Source: Methylomonas sp. UP202
GTDB taxonomy: Bacteria > Pseudomonadota > Gammaproteobacteria > Methylococcales > Methylomonadaceae
Reading direction: 5' to 3'
NCBI RefSeq assembly: GCF_029910655.1
Contig: NZ_CP123897.1
Location: 2,469,547-2,533,546, forward strand
Length of the DNA: 64,000 nt
Part shown: positions 10,001-18,448 of the stretch, one piece after another
How positions within the stretch are numbered: the stretch's first letter is position 1
How the letters are laid out: every line of letters begins with the position of its first letter
Made by a program: the position numbers and the translations under genes
The notes under the pieces: model-generated
What the model saw: the letters and a program-made list of their open reading frames with translations, nothing else
What the model was told of the DNA's origin: nothing
The model's database searches: none

Positions 10001-12730
10001 CTGCTGATCTTGAACGAGAAGGAAGTGTCCTACGTCGAAGACTTGCAGGCCTTGCTGGAAAATCTGGTGCGGGAGAATCAGGCCCGCGCCGCCGCCGATC
10101 AGGGCCAACAGGGCGCGATTTTCGTTCTGCAAGCCAGCGTGCTGTCGCTGGAAGAGCGGCGCTTGTTGCAAACGGCGGCGCGGGCGGTGCTGGTCGGCCA
10201 TCGCGGCACCTTGGCCGAACAGTTGCTGCGCCATCCGCGGCCGGCCTTGCCGTTCATCGTCCCTCGGGCCGCGCGGGCGGCGGAAGTCGCGCCGGCCATG
10301 ATGGTGCCGGACCTGGAGTTCTTCAACGGCCTCGGCGGCTTCGCCGAAAACGGCAGCGAATATGTGATCGTGCTGGATAAAGGCCAATGGACGCCGGCGC
10401 CTTGGATTAACGTGATTGCCAATCCGGGGTTCGGTTTTACCGTTTCGGAGCTGGGTAGCGGTTGCACCTGGGCCGGCAATAGCCGGGAAAACCAACTGAC
10501 GCCCTGGTCCAACGATCCGGTCGGTGATGCGCCCGGCGAAGTGTTTTATTTGCGCGACGACGAAACGCAGGAATTATGGACCCCGACCGTGTTGCCGATT
10601 CGGGTCGAGAATGCCGGCTATCTGATCAGGCACGGCCAGGGTTACAGCCGGTTCGAGCACGTCTCGCACGGCATCCGTGCCGAACTGCTGCAATTCGTCG
10701 ATCCGGACGATCCGATCAAGCTGTCGTCGTTGATTCTGACCAACCAGTCCGGCCGCCACCGTCGCCTGACCGTGACGGCCTATCTGGAATGGGTGCTGGG
10801 TGCCTCGCGCAGCGTGACGGCACCGCATATCGTCACCGAACTGGACTCGGATACCGGCGCTTTGTTGGCCTATAACCCCTGGGATCCGGAATTCGGCCAA
10901 CGCGTCGCGTTCGCCGATCTGGCCGGCCGGCAGACGGCTTGGACCGCGAATCGCGGCGAATTCCTCGGCCGTAACGGCAGTCTGGACGCACCGGCCGGCT
11001 TGTCGAGTCGCAAACCGCTGAAGAACCGGGTCGGCGCCGGCTTGGACCCGTGCGCGGCCTTGCAAACGACGCTGGAAATGGCGCCTAAGCAGCGCATCGA
11101 GATCGTGTTTTTGCTGGGACAGGGTCGCGACAAAACTCATGCCGTCGAATTGATCCGCCGCCATCGGGCTTTCGACGCGGCAAGCCGCTTCGCCGTGGTG
11201 AAGCAAGCTTGGCGAGGCGTTACGCACCAGGTCCAAGTCGAAACGCCGGACCGCGAGTTGGACATTTTGTTAAACGGCTGGTTGCTGTATCAGACCCTGA
11301 GTTGCCGGATGTGGGCGAGGGCGGCGTTTTATCAGGTGGGCGGCGCCTTCGGTTTCCGCGATCAATTACAGGACGGCATGGCCTTGGCGGTGAGCCGGCC
11401 CGATCTGACGCGGGAACACATTTTGCGCGCCGCCGGCCGCCAGTTCGAGGCGGGCGACGTGCAGCATTGGTGGCATCCGCCCACCGGTCGCGGCGTGCGT
11501 ACCCGGTTTTCCGACGACCGGGTCTGGTTGCCGTTTGCGGTGCGGCATTATTTGCAGGTCAGTGGCGATACTCCGGTGCTGGACGAATTAATCCCGTTTC
11601 TGGATGGACCGCTGTTGGCGGCGGACCAGGACGATGCGTATTTTCAACCGGGCCAAAGTCAGCGGTCGGCCAGTTTGTTCGAGCATTGCGCCCGAGCGTT
11701 GGACTTGAGTTTGACGACCGGCGCGCACGGCTTGCCGTTGATCGGCAGCGGCGACTGGAACGACGGCATGAATCGGGTCGGCAATCGGGGCCAGGGCGAG
11801 AGCGTCTGGCTGGCCTGGTTCCTGATCGCGACGCTGCCCGTCTTCGCCGAGATCGCCGAGGCGCGCGGTGAATCCGAACGGGAACGGGCAGGCCGCTGGC
11901 GCGAGCACGCCGAGCGGCTGCGAATCGCGTTGGAAGCGGAAGCCTGGGACGGCGCCTGGTACCGGCGCGCGTATTTCGACGACGGTTCGCCGCTGGGTTC
12001 GGCGACCAACGCCGAATGTCGCATCGATGCCATTGCCCAGAGCTGGGCCGTCATCTCCGGCGCCGCCGAGCCGGAACGGGCGCGGCGGGCGATGGCTTCG
12101 GTGCGCGAATATTTGGTGCGTTACGGCGACGACCTGGTGCTGTTGTTCACGCCGCCGTTCGACAAGACCGAACGCGATCCCGGTTATATCAAAAGCTATC
12201 CGCCCGGCATCCGCGAGAACGGCGGGCAATATACCCACGCGGCGATTTGGTCGGTGATTGCCTATGCGCTGCTCGGCGACGGCGACCAAGCCGGCGAATT
12301 GCTGCGCATGCTTAACCCGATCAAGCGCACCGCCAGCCGCACCGGCGTGTATGCCTATAAGGTCGAACCCTATGTGCTGGCGGCGGACATTTATTCCGAA
12401 GCCCCGCATGCCCGGCGCGGCGGTTGGACCTGGTACACCGGCGCGGCCGGCTGGTTCTATCGGGCCGGATTGGAGACCGTGCTGGGTTTACAACGGCGCG
12501 GCGACCGGTTGCTGTTCGTGCCCTGTATTCCGAAAGGCTGGCCTACTTACCGGATGGAGTATCGGCATGGCGGCAGCGTTTACGACATCCACGTGGACAA
12601 TCCGGACGGCGTATCGCGCGGCGTGGTCGGTCTGGAGTTGGACGGGGTTGCGCAATCAATTGCCGACGGGATTGCGTTGCTCGACGACGGGCAACGGCAT
12701 CAAGTGTCGGTCGTATTGGGCAACCTATAG
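4034..12730 (+). CDS. ndvB: cyclic beta-glucan synthase-type giant protein (NdvB/ChvB family)
   Basis: 2898 residues, the size typical of NdvB/ChvB. The start at 4034 has GGAGCG nine bases upstream. The order of domains is: soluble N-terminus; hydrophobic membrane stretch near residues 405-430; glycosyltransferase-84 region with DADTKLP near residue 625; further membrane helices near 815-960; glycoamylase-like region (from about 1340, including ESAFN and GVPGLGMKRG); beta-sandwich repeats; and a C-terminal GH94 phosphorylase-type domain with the GSGDWNDGMNRVG catalytic region near 2570. In rhizobia and brucellae such enzymes initiate, elongate and cyclise periplasmic beta-1,2-glucans and trim chain length. 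Linkage here cannot be read from sequence. An OpgC-type glucan succinyl-transferase begins at the right end of the window. Confidence 0.9.
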   Translation: MAKRREQRRHVRSEHPGGEEAPIRFELFNTERLEQHAVSLARAQKVTHLKKGRKLIPRVRENALVLLEAYKAVARAVRQQHAITPAAEWLLDNFHVIEEQISDIHVDLPESYSRELPKLAEGVLAGYPRVYGIAWALVAHTDSRFSPELLTLFVNAYQSVEPLTLGELWAIPITLRVLLVENLRRLAVNIMRSQNGRRLADQFVDEVEQIVARSDSPEPAIPAGVLPSEPLRQAYAVQILQRSHDPHPAVALSLAFLTDWLAEQGLSLDDIVHQEHAAQIADNLTVRNIITSMRAISAFEWPQFVEDVSLVDACLRGHAGYLAMDFLTRDRYRHAIEELAKRSPASEVEIARLAIAEVQIAVARDSGDERQTEPGYYLIGAGRYRFETKVGYRPGLKQRLLRSYVSHAGTAYVVSLAVLTLLLLLLPLSASASAGLTGWQLCALALAFAFPASDIAIGWMNHFIVAGLPPNHLPRLELKDGVPEALSTFVVVPTLFVNAAGVLQQIEQMEIRYLANPDGAVRFALLSDWADAEQESQPDDAALLAAAVEAIAALNLKYARQRFYVFHRKRLWNPSEGKWMGWERKRGKLQEFNRLLRGATDTSFLPIAGVPASAPPGVCYVITLDADTKLPMGVVAQLVGVAAHPLNRPVFDATSQTVVDGYGILQPRVTPTLPQRQERSMFHQIFAGASGTDAYASSVSELYQDLFGLGTYSGKGLYHVDSFVAALAGRVPDNTQLSHDLFESVYVRCGLVSDIEFFEEFPSHTEVAASREHRWVRGDWQLLPWIFGARGKGMPMIGRWKMLDNLRRSLSAPAAFSALVLGWSLPNAPLLALTAFVLIALAFPAVLAVTAGFSAPRRGISIATHLRGTGENVAWALCNSLVALTLLAQQAWLMADAIATTLVRLFITRRKLLKWVTALQAKAGAGHALKNLIRPLSHSSSVVFGAGALVVVFNPDAIVAAAPFLLLWWLAPVVARALSLPPKIDSAEVLLPADSARLRCHGRRIWRFFTTFVTAEEHFLPPDNFQEDPWPVIAHRSSPTNFGLYLLSIVAARDFGWLGLTDAIERLEATVATLAGLPRLHGHFYNWYDTRDLRTLEPRYVSTVDSGNLAGHLLTLAQACREMANRPLDLSNALIGLADTHALLNDALTKLSDDRRTLTVSLAELRHKVADLGELLGARPADAEEWSRLWRRLTDCVGALHDLANAHAVERGDSQGNEVLVWAGLLRDDIRSHARDVATLIPWIHFPARYRPAPDAPSHRFDLDTPLCHLQERYALWANRQACDHPASASSEITAMTVLLRRAGEQADTLHQRLDLLAEQLESWFREMDFRFLYDTSRHMFAIGYRVAEGVIDSSYYDLLASEARLASIIAIAKRDVPSSHWFHLGRRVTRVAHGTVLLSWSGSMFEYLMPSLVTFTPRYSLLDQTCRLVVKRQIAYGRERGVPWGVSESAFNGRDVYLTYQYSAFGVPGLGMKRGLGEELVIAPYATALAAMYLPHAAAENFARLEQEGGVGRYGFYEALDYTPIRLAEGQRVAVVRCYMAHHQGMSLVAFANVVHDGTMRHRFHRAALIQSAHLLLQERIPHGADTSVPPLLQELSDVKETVQPPVRRLCSPMSAVPSTQLLSNGRYSVMITAAGSGYSLWRNQAVTRWREDPTRDAWGSYLYLRDVDSGKVWSAGYQPTAACPDHYEVVFVEDRARITRTDGAIVATLEIVVSPEDDAEIRRLSLTNNSAYSREIEVTSYAEIVLTTPAADIAHPAFSNLFVQTEYWPQTRALLAHRRPRAPDDAPVWAAHVLADRQSGDGLQYETDRARFIGRGQTTRAPLAVMDGRPLSNTVGCVLDPIFSLRSRVKVAAGATEHLTFTTLVAASRQAAADLADKYHNPVAWERVSALAWTHAHVQLHHLRTKPDEAQLFQMLANRLIYADPSQRPTGKQAQTNTLNVGGLWRHGISGDRPIVLLRVGEPEERGIVEQLLRAHEYWRIKGLAVDLLILNEKEVSYVEDLQALLENLVRENQARAAADQGQQGAIFVLQASVLSLEERRLLQTAARAVLVGHRGTLAEQLLRHPRPALPFIVPRAARAAEVAPAMMVPDLEFFNGLGGFAENGSEYVIVLDKGQWTPAPWINVIANPGFGFTVSELGSGCTWAGNSRENQLTPWSNDPVGDAPGEVFYLRDDETQELWTPTVLPIRVENAGYLIRHGQGYSRFEHVSHGIRAELLQFVDPDDPIKLSSLILTNQSGRHRRLTVTAYLEWVLGASRSVTAPHIVTELDSDTGALLAYNPWDPEFGQRVAFADLAGRQTAWTANRGEFLGRNGSLDAPAGLSSRKPLKNRVGAGLDPCAALQTTLEMAPKQRIEIVFLLGQGRDKTHAVELIRRHRAFDAASRFAVVKQAWRGVTHQVQVETPDRELDILLNGWLLYQTLSCRMWARAAFYQVGGAFGFRDQLQDGMALAVSRPDLTREHILRAAGRQFEAGDVQHWWHPPTGRGVRTRFSDDRVWLPFAVRHYLQVSGDTPVLDELIPFLDGPLLAADQDDAYFQPGQSQRSASLFEHCARALDLSLTTGAHGLPLIGSGDWNDGMNRVGNRGQGESVWLAWFLIATLPVFAEIAEARGESERERAGRWREHAERLRIALEAEAWDGAWYRRAYFDDGSPLGSATNAECRIDAIAQSWAVISGAAEPERARRAMASVREYLVRYGDDLVLLFTPPFDKTERDPGYIKSYPPGIRENGGQYTHAAIWSVIAYALLGDGDQAGELLRMLNPIKRTASRTGVYAYKVEPYVLAADIYSEAPHARRGGWTWYTGAAGWFYRAGLETVLGLQRRGDRLLFVPCIPKGWPTYRMEYRHGGSVYDIHVDNPDGVSRGVVGLELDGVAQSIADGIALLDDGQRHQVSVVLGNL

Positions 12731-12883
12731 CGCTAGCAGAGCTTAGTGGCGCGAGCCATCTGTGCGGCGCCGTACCGACCGGCGCGGGAGAAACCGGTAT
12801 CTTGATGACTGAGCGTGGAAACTGAATATTCTCCGCTTTGACCCTGGCCAATTCGGTTTGGGTCGGCCATTCAGGAGTTCGAC

Positions 12884-13075
12884 ATGAATAAAGTTCCCAA
12901 CCAACACCCGGCGCAAGCCGACGAAATCATGGCCGTCGAGATTCGCGGTAATCGCCGTCACGACATCGCCGAGGATTACGAAGACGATTTGCAGATGACT
13001 GCCGGCCGAGACCGGGGCGGCTTTATCCCGGTCAGGCGCAACGCGAAAAAAGCCGAAAAAAGCGACCGATATTGA
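12884..13075 (+). CDS. small charged hypothetical protein
   Basis: A 63-residue hydrophilic protein with a good ribosome-binding site (CAGGAG) before the ATG. It has no signal peptide or membrane segment. The acidic centre (EDYEDDLQ) is followed by a basic tail (RRNAKKAEKSDR). No family is recognised. It lies between the glucan synthase and smbP on the same strand, and codon use matches its neighbours. It is likely a real small gene, but the function is unknown. Confidence 0.5.
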   Translation: MNKVPNQHPAQADEIMAVEIRGNRRHDIAEDYEDDLQMTAGRDRGGFIPVRRNAKKAEKSDRY

Positions 13076-13139
13076 CATTGCCGATCTTGATGCCGGAATC
13101 GGCGCGCGGCAATGCCTAAACCCATACCAGGAAACCCTT

Positions 13140-13457
13140 ATGAAGATGCTTTCGAATATACTGCTCGGACTCGGCGGCGCCATGCTGTTGAGCGTTTACA
13201 CCTGCAATGTCCAAGCGGCCGATAGCCACTTCGCGTTGGCGCTGGAGCATGCCAACGCCGCCGGCAGTGCCGGCGACGTCAAGAGTATTGTCGATCATGC
13301 CGATGAAGCCAAGGTGCATATCATCGTCATAGAGGAGCACATGAAAGCCAGTCTCAAGAGTCTGGATGCGGCGATCGGACATGCCAAACAAGGCCATGCG
13401 GACTTGGCGAAAAAATCCTCGGAAGACGCGGTGGCGCATTTGAACTCCGCTAAATAA
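13140..13457 (+). CDS. smbP: SmbP-like small metal-binding protein
   Basis: A 105-residue protein with a Sec signal peptide (about residues 1-26, ending VQA). The mature part is a helical His-rich domain with HFALALEHANAA, IVDHADEAKVH and AIGHAKQGHADL. This spacing of His, Asp and Glu matches SmbP of Nitrosomonas europaea, a periplasmic four-helix protein that binds copper and other divalent metals. A periplasmic copper buffer would suit a methanotroph, but that role is inferred. A strong terminator follows at 13485. Confidence 0.8.
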   Translation: MKMLSNILLGLGGAMLLSVYTCNVQAADSHFALALEHANAAGSAGDVKSIVDHADEAKVHIIVIEEHMKASLKSLDAAIGHAKQGHADLAKKSSEDAVAHLNSAK

Positions 13458-13484
13458 GGCCGGACGGTTTTCGACGCCGATGAT

Positions 13485-13513
13485 AACGGCGGGCTAAACC
13501 CCCGCCGTTTTTT
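13485..13513 (+). terminator. rho-independent terminator after smbP
   Basis: The 9-bp perfect stem AACGGCGGG/CCCGCCGTT (arms 13485-13493 and 13501-13509) runs into a T tract. It lies 28 bases after the smbP stop codon. Confidence 0.85.
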
Positions 13514-13689
13514 GTGCCTGGCGGGTCTTGATTCGCTCAGACTCCCTCGGTTTGCCAACGTAGCGCGCGGTCAGGGCTGCAGCCGCGATCGAGTTTATTG
13601 TGTGTGGATGGAGGTGCTTGGGGAGTCAGCGAATGGCGCGGTGAGAGCTCAGGTTCAGTGTCCGCCCTGCCGGACAGCCGACAAAAAAT

Positions 13690-13720
13690 AGCCGGCGCGG
13701 GCATCAAGCTCGCGCCGGCT
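13690..13720 (-). terminator. terminator of the VPLPA-CTERM gene
   Basis: The 10-bp stem AGCCGGCGCG/CGCGCCGGCT has an 11-base loop. Read on the minus strand it is followed by a run of six Ts (13684-13689 region). It lies 15 bases past the stop codon of the minus-strand gene. Confidence 0.8.
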
Positions 13721-13735
13721 ATCCCTAACTAGAAT

Positions 13736-14302
13736 TTAGGAAACTTTTGACTTAGAGCGGCCGGTGTACAACAAGCCCAGCAAGGCGCTGGTCATCATCC
13801 ACACTGAAGCCGGTAGCGGCACGGCGGCGGGGCCGTCGTCGGTGGCTTGCGAAGGACTAATGTCGAACGCGTACAGAAAGTGCAAATTATCGAATGCCTC
13901 CGCATCGGCGAAAGCCAACATCACCGCATCCGAACCCAAATTGGCGTTGCCGAATGCGGCGCTCCAAACGCCGCCGGACAGCATGCCGACTTGGAAATTG
14001 CTGGAGCCGAGCAAGGTGCCGGAAGCGGTCGCGGTACCGATATGGTAATTGGCCCCGCTGGCAACGAACGATACCGCGCCGACACCGGTAAAGGAGAGGA
14101 CTGGCGCGGCCGCGCCGATCACCGCCGTGTCTTCGAATATGCCGAAGGTGTCGGTCAGTGAAGGAAACGGAAACGACGAGGCGCTAAACGACATAAAGTT
14201 GACGTCGCCGTCGTTCGGTGCCCAAACGCTAGCGGAACTAACACCGGAAACCGCCAACAGGCACAACGCGAGCGAGGTCTTTAAATAGGGGATCTTTTTC
14301 AT
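13736..14302 (-). CDS. VPLPA-CTERM sorting-domain exported protein
   Basis: 188 residues. A Sec signal peptide covers about 1-24. The central region is Gly/Ser/Ala-rich and beta-like. The C-terminus has the VPLPASVWMM motif, a hydrophobic helix and the basic tail GRSKSK. That tripartite end is the VPLPA variant of PEP-CTERM, recognised by exosortase/archaeosortase-type enzymes in bacteria that make exopolysaccharide. The protein is probably surface-anchored or processed. The body shows no known enzymatic domain. A dedicated terminator follows at 13690-13720. No exosortase gene is visible in this window. Confidence 0.75.
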   Translation of the reverse strand: MKKIPYLKTSLALCLLAVSGVSSASVWAPNDGDVNFMSFSASSFPFPSLTDTFGIFEDTAVIGAAAPVLSFTGVGAVSFVASGANYHIGTATASGTLLGSSNFQVGMLSGGVWSAAFGNANLGSDAVMLAFADAEAFDNLHFLYAFDISPSQATDDGPAAVPLPASVWMMTSALLGLLYTGRSKSKVS

Positions 14303-14978
14303 AGGTATTTCTCGATAGGTTTAAGTGAACAAATTGCCATCCATTGGCGCTTACCCCTCGGCCGGTTTTGCCAGGCAACACCGACTTTGACAGAGTTCTT
14401 GCAACCGTGCGTTTCGCGGAGCGCTAGAGTCGCTCGGTTTTTGTGTCGGGCGCGCGCCACGGACGGCCAAGCCAATAGAGACGCGCGGGTTAGATCGTGG
14501 ACGTTAAGAAAAAGGGCGCCGGTGCGCGTGGGCAAGTAAACCTACGCTTCGACGAAGGTGTGGTGGAACTATGGGTGGGGCGACAGCGGTTTGCTTGCCG
14601 CTGATCACAAATGCTTGATCGCGTTGAACCCGCTGTCCGGCAAATCGGAAACATGCAATCCAATGATCGTGATCCGTGCCAAGGATGTGAATTTAATCGG
14701 GTTGGGTATTGATTTCGGTAAAGTCATGTTGCCAGTCTAAGCACTTGTAGTGGCTGCGTCGGTACGTTATCCAACATTGCGATCAGCGCGATTCGCCGGC
14801 GCGGTCATGTGCCAATTGATGTTTGAGGTTCTGGTGCCGACCGCAAATAAGTGCTGACGTTAGTCACTTAAAATCGCTTTGAGCCATTTTTAGTTGTCAA
14901 TCTAGTCGGTTGACGGGATCGCCATGTCTGATTATCGGGAACAACGATGACATAACGCAGTTACCCTACCCATGCAGG
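14303..14978. other. intergenic, no supported gene
   Basis: The short open frames here lack ribosome-binding sites and family resemblance. A stretch at 14690-14740 encodes LIGLGIDFGK, vaguely like the start of IS110-type transposases, but it stops at once. It is treated as non-coding. Confidence 0.5.
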
Positions 14979-15060
14979 GCTACCAGCTCAAAACATCAGC
15001 CGCCAGTGATGGAAGGTACAGTCAGTTTTTTCGAACCGACGGTAATTTTTCAAGTGGCTC
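14979..15060 (+). repeat. 82-bp direct repeat, left copy
   Basis: An 82-base segment that matches 21447-21528 in the same orientation at 67 of 82 positions without gaps. The shared core includes GTTTTTTCGAAC and GGTAATTTT. The two copies bracket the TonB receptor/binding protein/kinase module. It is not a terminal-inverted-repeat element and has no coding capacity. Confidence 0.75.
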
Positions 15061-15244
15061 CGTACTATGATTAAGTAAACTGAATTTTGGAAAATACGCG
15101 AAAAGAAATAAAGTAGGGGCGGTTTGAAACTACCCATTTATTGGGTATTGCGAAGTACTCGATCGCACTGAATGATCGGAAGCATGGGCAAGGTAGATTG
15201 CGCATTTTTTCAGTAGCGGCAATCGCTTGTGCGCGTCAGGGGGC

Positions 15245-17410
15245 ATGATGAAAAGTTTGACCGTATCTCTTGTGATCGCCGCGCCATTATTGATTTGGGC
15301 GACAGTCTCGCTGGCCGCATCCTCTACCGAGGAAGAAGACTTGGCGCAGGTTTACGGCGGCGAGGAAATGGTCAGCATCGCCACTGGCACCAAGCAACCG
15401 GTCGGCAAGGCGCCGGCGGTGGCGTCCGTGGTCACCGCAGCGGACATCAAGGCCATGGGCGCGACGGATTTGGACGAAGTACTGGAAACCGTCCCGGGCT
15501 TGCACGTGTCGCGCAGCGAAAACGGTTACAACCCCTGGTATACCATTCGCGGCATTAATTCCGGATATAACCCGCAGGTCTTGGTGCTGATCAACGGCAT
15601 CCCTACCACCAATACTTTCGTCGGGGATAGAAATCAAGTCTGGGGCGGCATGCCGGTGCAAGCCATTTCCCGCATCGAGGTGGTGCGCGGGCCCGGTTCG
15701 GCCTTATACGGTGCCGATGCGTTTGCCGGGGTCATCAACATCATCACCAAGACCAAGCAGGACATCGAAGGCACGGAGGTCGGTGGGCGCGTCGGCAGTT
15801 TCGACACTTACGACGGTTGGGCCTTGCACGGCGGCGAATGGGCCGGCTTCGACGTGGCCGCAAGCTTGGAATACCACACCTCCGCCGGGCAGAAATCCAT
15901 TATCGAATCCGATTTGCAGAGCCAATTGGACCAGGCTTTGGGCACCCACGCCTCGCTGGCGCCCGGTCCGGTCAATCTGTCGCGCGACAATTTGGACGCG
16001 CGTCTGGATTTGTCCCGCGACCATTGGCGCTTCCGCGGTGGCTTGCAACACCGAGGCAACCATGGCAATGGTGTCGGCGTGGCTCAGGCCCTGGACCCGC
16101 TCAACCGTTTCGGTAGCGACCGTTGGAATGCGGACCTGACCTACCAGAATGCCGAGTTTGCCGAAAACTGGGAGGTCACGGGGCAACTCAGCTACCTTAA
16201 CGCCAGCCAGATTGTCGAGCGCAATCTGACACTGTTTCCGCCGGGAACGCAATTGCCGATCGGCGCCAACGGCCAGATTGATTTTGCCAGTCCCGTGGCT
16301 TTGGTAGCCTTTCCCAATGGCTACATCGGCAACCCGGAAAACTGGGAACGCCACGCTCGAGGCAACCTGTCGGCAATCTATCGAGGATTTGAATACCACA
16401 CCTTACGCTTCGGCGCGGGTGTCAACTACGACAGCATTTACAAGGTTAGGGTCAGCCAAAACTTCGGCCTGGATCCGGAGACGGGAAGCCCGATTCCTTT
16501 CATGCCCGGCGTACCGCTGATCGACGTATCGGGCACCGCCTCGACTTACTTGCCGACAAAAGACCGCAAGGATTTTTTCTTTTTCGTTCAGGATCAATGG
16601 CAATTCGCCAAGGATTGGGCTTTGACCGGCGGCGTGCGTTACGACAGGTATTCTGACTTCGGCGAAACGGTAAATCCCCGCGCGGCCCTGGTGTGGGAAA
16701 CCCGATACGATCTCACCACCAAATTCATGTACGGCAGCGCCTTCCGCGCCCCATCCTTTTCTGAACAGTACATACTTAATAACCCGGCAACGTTGGGCAA
16801 TGCCAACCTGAAACCGGAAACCCTGGATACCATCGAGCTGGCGTTCGATTACCGGCCCCTCGACAAGTTGCGGCTGGGCTTGAATGTCTTCAATTACTGG
16901 TGGAAAGACATTATCCGCTACGTTCCCGATAGCGATGCGCCCTCATCCACCGCCCAGAATACCGGCACCCAGACCGGCTACGGCGGCGAACTGGAGGCCG
17001 AATGGAAAGTCTTAGATACCCTGAGACTAGCGGGAAACTATTCCTACCAAAAGTCCACGGACACTACTACCCATCAAGATGCCGGCTATGCGCCTCATCA
17101 TCAGGTTTATCTACGCGCTCAGTGGGAGTTTTTGCCCGATTGGCAATTTACCCCCCAGGCCAAATGGATCATCGACCGCGACCGGGCTGCTGGCGACAAT
17201 CGCCAAGCCGTGGACGATTACACCTGGGTCGATTTGACTCTCCGCCGCAAGAATATCCACGATCATTTCGAAGTAGCGTTCTCGGTACGGAATTTGTTCG
17301 ACGTGGACGCCCGCGAGCCCAGCCTTGCCGGCAACCCCGCTGCGGCTATCCCCAACGACCTGCCCTTGGCGGGCAGGAGTTTTTACGGGGAAATTCGGGT
17401 GAGTTTCTAG
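15245..17410 (+). CDS. TonB-dependent outer-membrane receptor
   Basis: About 721 residues. The start is taken at the ATG pair 15245/15248, preceded by AGGGGG; an in-frame TTG at 15227 is less likely. A signal peptide ends near SLAA. The plug domain (about 40-160) carries APAVASVVTAADI and VEVVRGPGSALYGADAFAGVINI, and a 22-strand-type barrel ends in aromatic VSF. It resembles the vitamin B12/catecholate receptor group. The next genes encode a periplasmic binding protein and a membrane hybrid kinase instead of a permease, suggesting that ligand capture feeds signalling. The ligand is unknown. Confidence 0.85.
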   Translation: MMKSLTVSLVIAAPLLIWATVSLAASSTEEEDLAQVYGGEEMVSIATGTKQPVGKAPAVASVVTAADIKAMGATDLDEVLETVPGLHVSRSENGYNPWYTIRGINSGYNPQVLVLINGIPTTNTFVGDRNQVWGGMPVQAISRIEVVRGPGSALYGADAFAGVINIITKTKQDIEGTEVGGRVGSFDTYDGWALHGGEWAGFDVAASLEYHTSAGQKSIIESDLQSQLDQALGTHASLAPGPVNLSRDNLDARLDLSRDHWRFRGGLQHRGNHGNGVGVAQALDPLNRFGSDRWNADLTYQNAEFAENWEVTGQLSYLNASQIVERNLTLFPPGTQLPIGANGQIDFASPVALVAFPNGYIGNPENWERHARGNLSAIYRGFEYHTLRFGAGVNYDSIYKVRVSQNFGLDPETGSPIPFMPGVPLIDVSGTASTYLPTKDRKDFFFFVQDQWQFAKDWALTGGVRYDRYSDFGETVNPRAALVWETRYDLTTKFMYGSAFRAPSFSEQYILNNPATLGNANLKPETLDTIELAFDYRPLDKLRLGLNVFNYWWKDIIRYVPDSDAPSSTAQNTGTQTGYGGELEAEWKVLDTLRLAGNYSYQKSTDTTTHQDAGYAPHHQVYLRAQWEFLPDWQFTPQAKWIIDRDRAAGDNRQAVDDYTWVDLTLRRKNIHDHFEVAFSVRNLFDVDAREPSLAGNPAAAIPNDLPLAGRSFYGEIRVSF

Positions 17411-17437
17411 TGTCTGCGCAAACTTTAATTGCAACCG

Positions 17438-18436
17438 ATGGCTAAACGGGCCGGGAAACATCCGGTTGGCAGGGCCTTGCGAGCACTGCTGGCGGGCTTT
17501 GCCTTATTCCTTTGTGCGGAGATAGGCGCCACCGATGCGCTTTCCGCCATCGTGCGAACGGTGGCTTATACGCCCGCGGAAAACACCATCGCGGTGATTT
17601 ACCCAGACCTCGGCGAGCCGTACCGCACCGTGTTCACGCAAATCATTGCCGGTATCGAGTCCAGAGCACGGATTGTCGAATATGCCCTGGGCCCAAATGC
17701 AGGCATTGAAGAGCTGAAAAACCGTTTACGCCAACAAAATATCAAGGTGGTCATCGCGCTTGGGCGACAGGGCATGGGTGTCGCCGCCAGCCTGGATCGC
17801 GATATCGGCGTGGTGATGGGCGGCGTCATCACTGCGCCGGACAATGGCATCCGCGATTTGCCGTTACACAGCCTGTCGCCGGACCCGGCCTTGTTGTTTG
17901 AGTTGCTCAAAAAACTGTTGCCTGCCACGCGTCGCGTGTTCGCGGTTTACAACCCAAAGCAAAATGCCTGGCTGATACGCCAGGCAAAAATGTCGGCGCG
18001 CAGTCTAGGCTTGGAACTGGTGACGTACGAAGCGCAGGATTTGCATAGCGCGGTGCAAGGTTATCAGGACTTTTTCAACAACGCCGACAGTCGCCAAGAT
18101 GCGTTGTGGCTACTTCAGGATTCCACCACGGTAGAGGAAAGTTCGGCACTGCCCTTGGTGTTGCAGGAGTCCTGGAACCGGAACCTGGCGGTTTTTTCCA
18201 GCAATTTCGGCCATGTCCGGCGCGGGGTGTTGTTCTCGCTTTATCCCGATAATGGCAAAATGGGCGGCCATCTGGCCGATATGGCGTTAAGGTTTCTGGC
18301 GTCCGGCGACTACGGAGAGCACGGCGTGATTTTGCTACGAGAGGTGCTGACGGCCATCAACCTACGCACCGCCAAACACCTTGATATCAATACCAGTCGA
18401 CAGCAAGATTTCGATGTGGCATTTCCCGATGAATAA
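17438..18436 (+). CDS. ABC-type periplasmic substrate-binding protein (PF04392-like), no permease
   Basis: 332 residues. A signal peptide or anchor covers about residues 8-30. The mature part shows the IAVIYPDLGEPYRTVF opening, NIKVVIALGRQG, RVFAVYNPKQN and GVLFSLYPD segments of the 'ABC_sub_bind' family (two Rossmann-like lobes). The ATG at 17438 follows the receptor gene by 27 bases. No permease or ATPase is encoded nearby. The next gene, 12 bases on, is a hybrid kinase with a periplasmic sensor region, so the protein more likely presents ligand to the kinase than to a transporter. That role is inferred from gene order. Confidence 0.8.
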   Translation: MAKRAGKHPVGRALRALLAGFALFLCAEIGATDALSAIVRTVAYTPAENTIAVIYPDLGEPYRTVFTQIIAGIESRARIVEYALGPNAGIEELKNRLRQQNIKVVIALGRQGMGVAASLDRDIGVVMGGVITAPDNGIRDLPLHSLSPDPALLFELLKKLLPATRRVFAVYNPKQNAWLIRQAKMSARSLGLELVTYEAQDLHSAVQGYQDFFNNADSRQDALWLLQDSTTVEESSALPLVLQESWNRNLAVFSSNFGHVRRGVLFSLYPDNGKMGGHLADMALRFLASGDYGEHGVILLREVLTAINLRTAKHLDINTSRQQDFDVAFPDE

Positions 18437-18448
18437 TCTTCCCGGACC

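Noticed and set aside
9359-10495. 378-codon minus-strand open frame opposite the glucan synthase, plus many similar ones
   Set aside because: GC-rich coding strands leave long antisense frames. Translations are Arg/Gln/His-rich without motifs, and the sense gene is certain.
14558-14740. possible IS110 transposase start (LIGLGIDFGK)
   Set aside because: It stops after about ten matching residues, no further transposase motifs follow in any frame, and there are no element ends.
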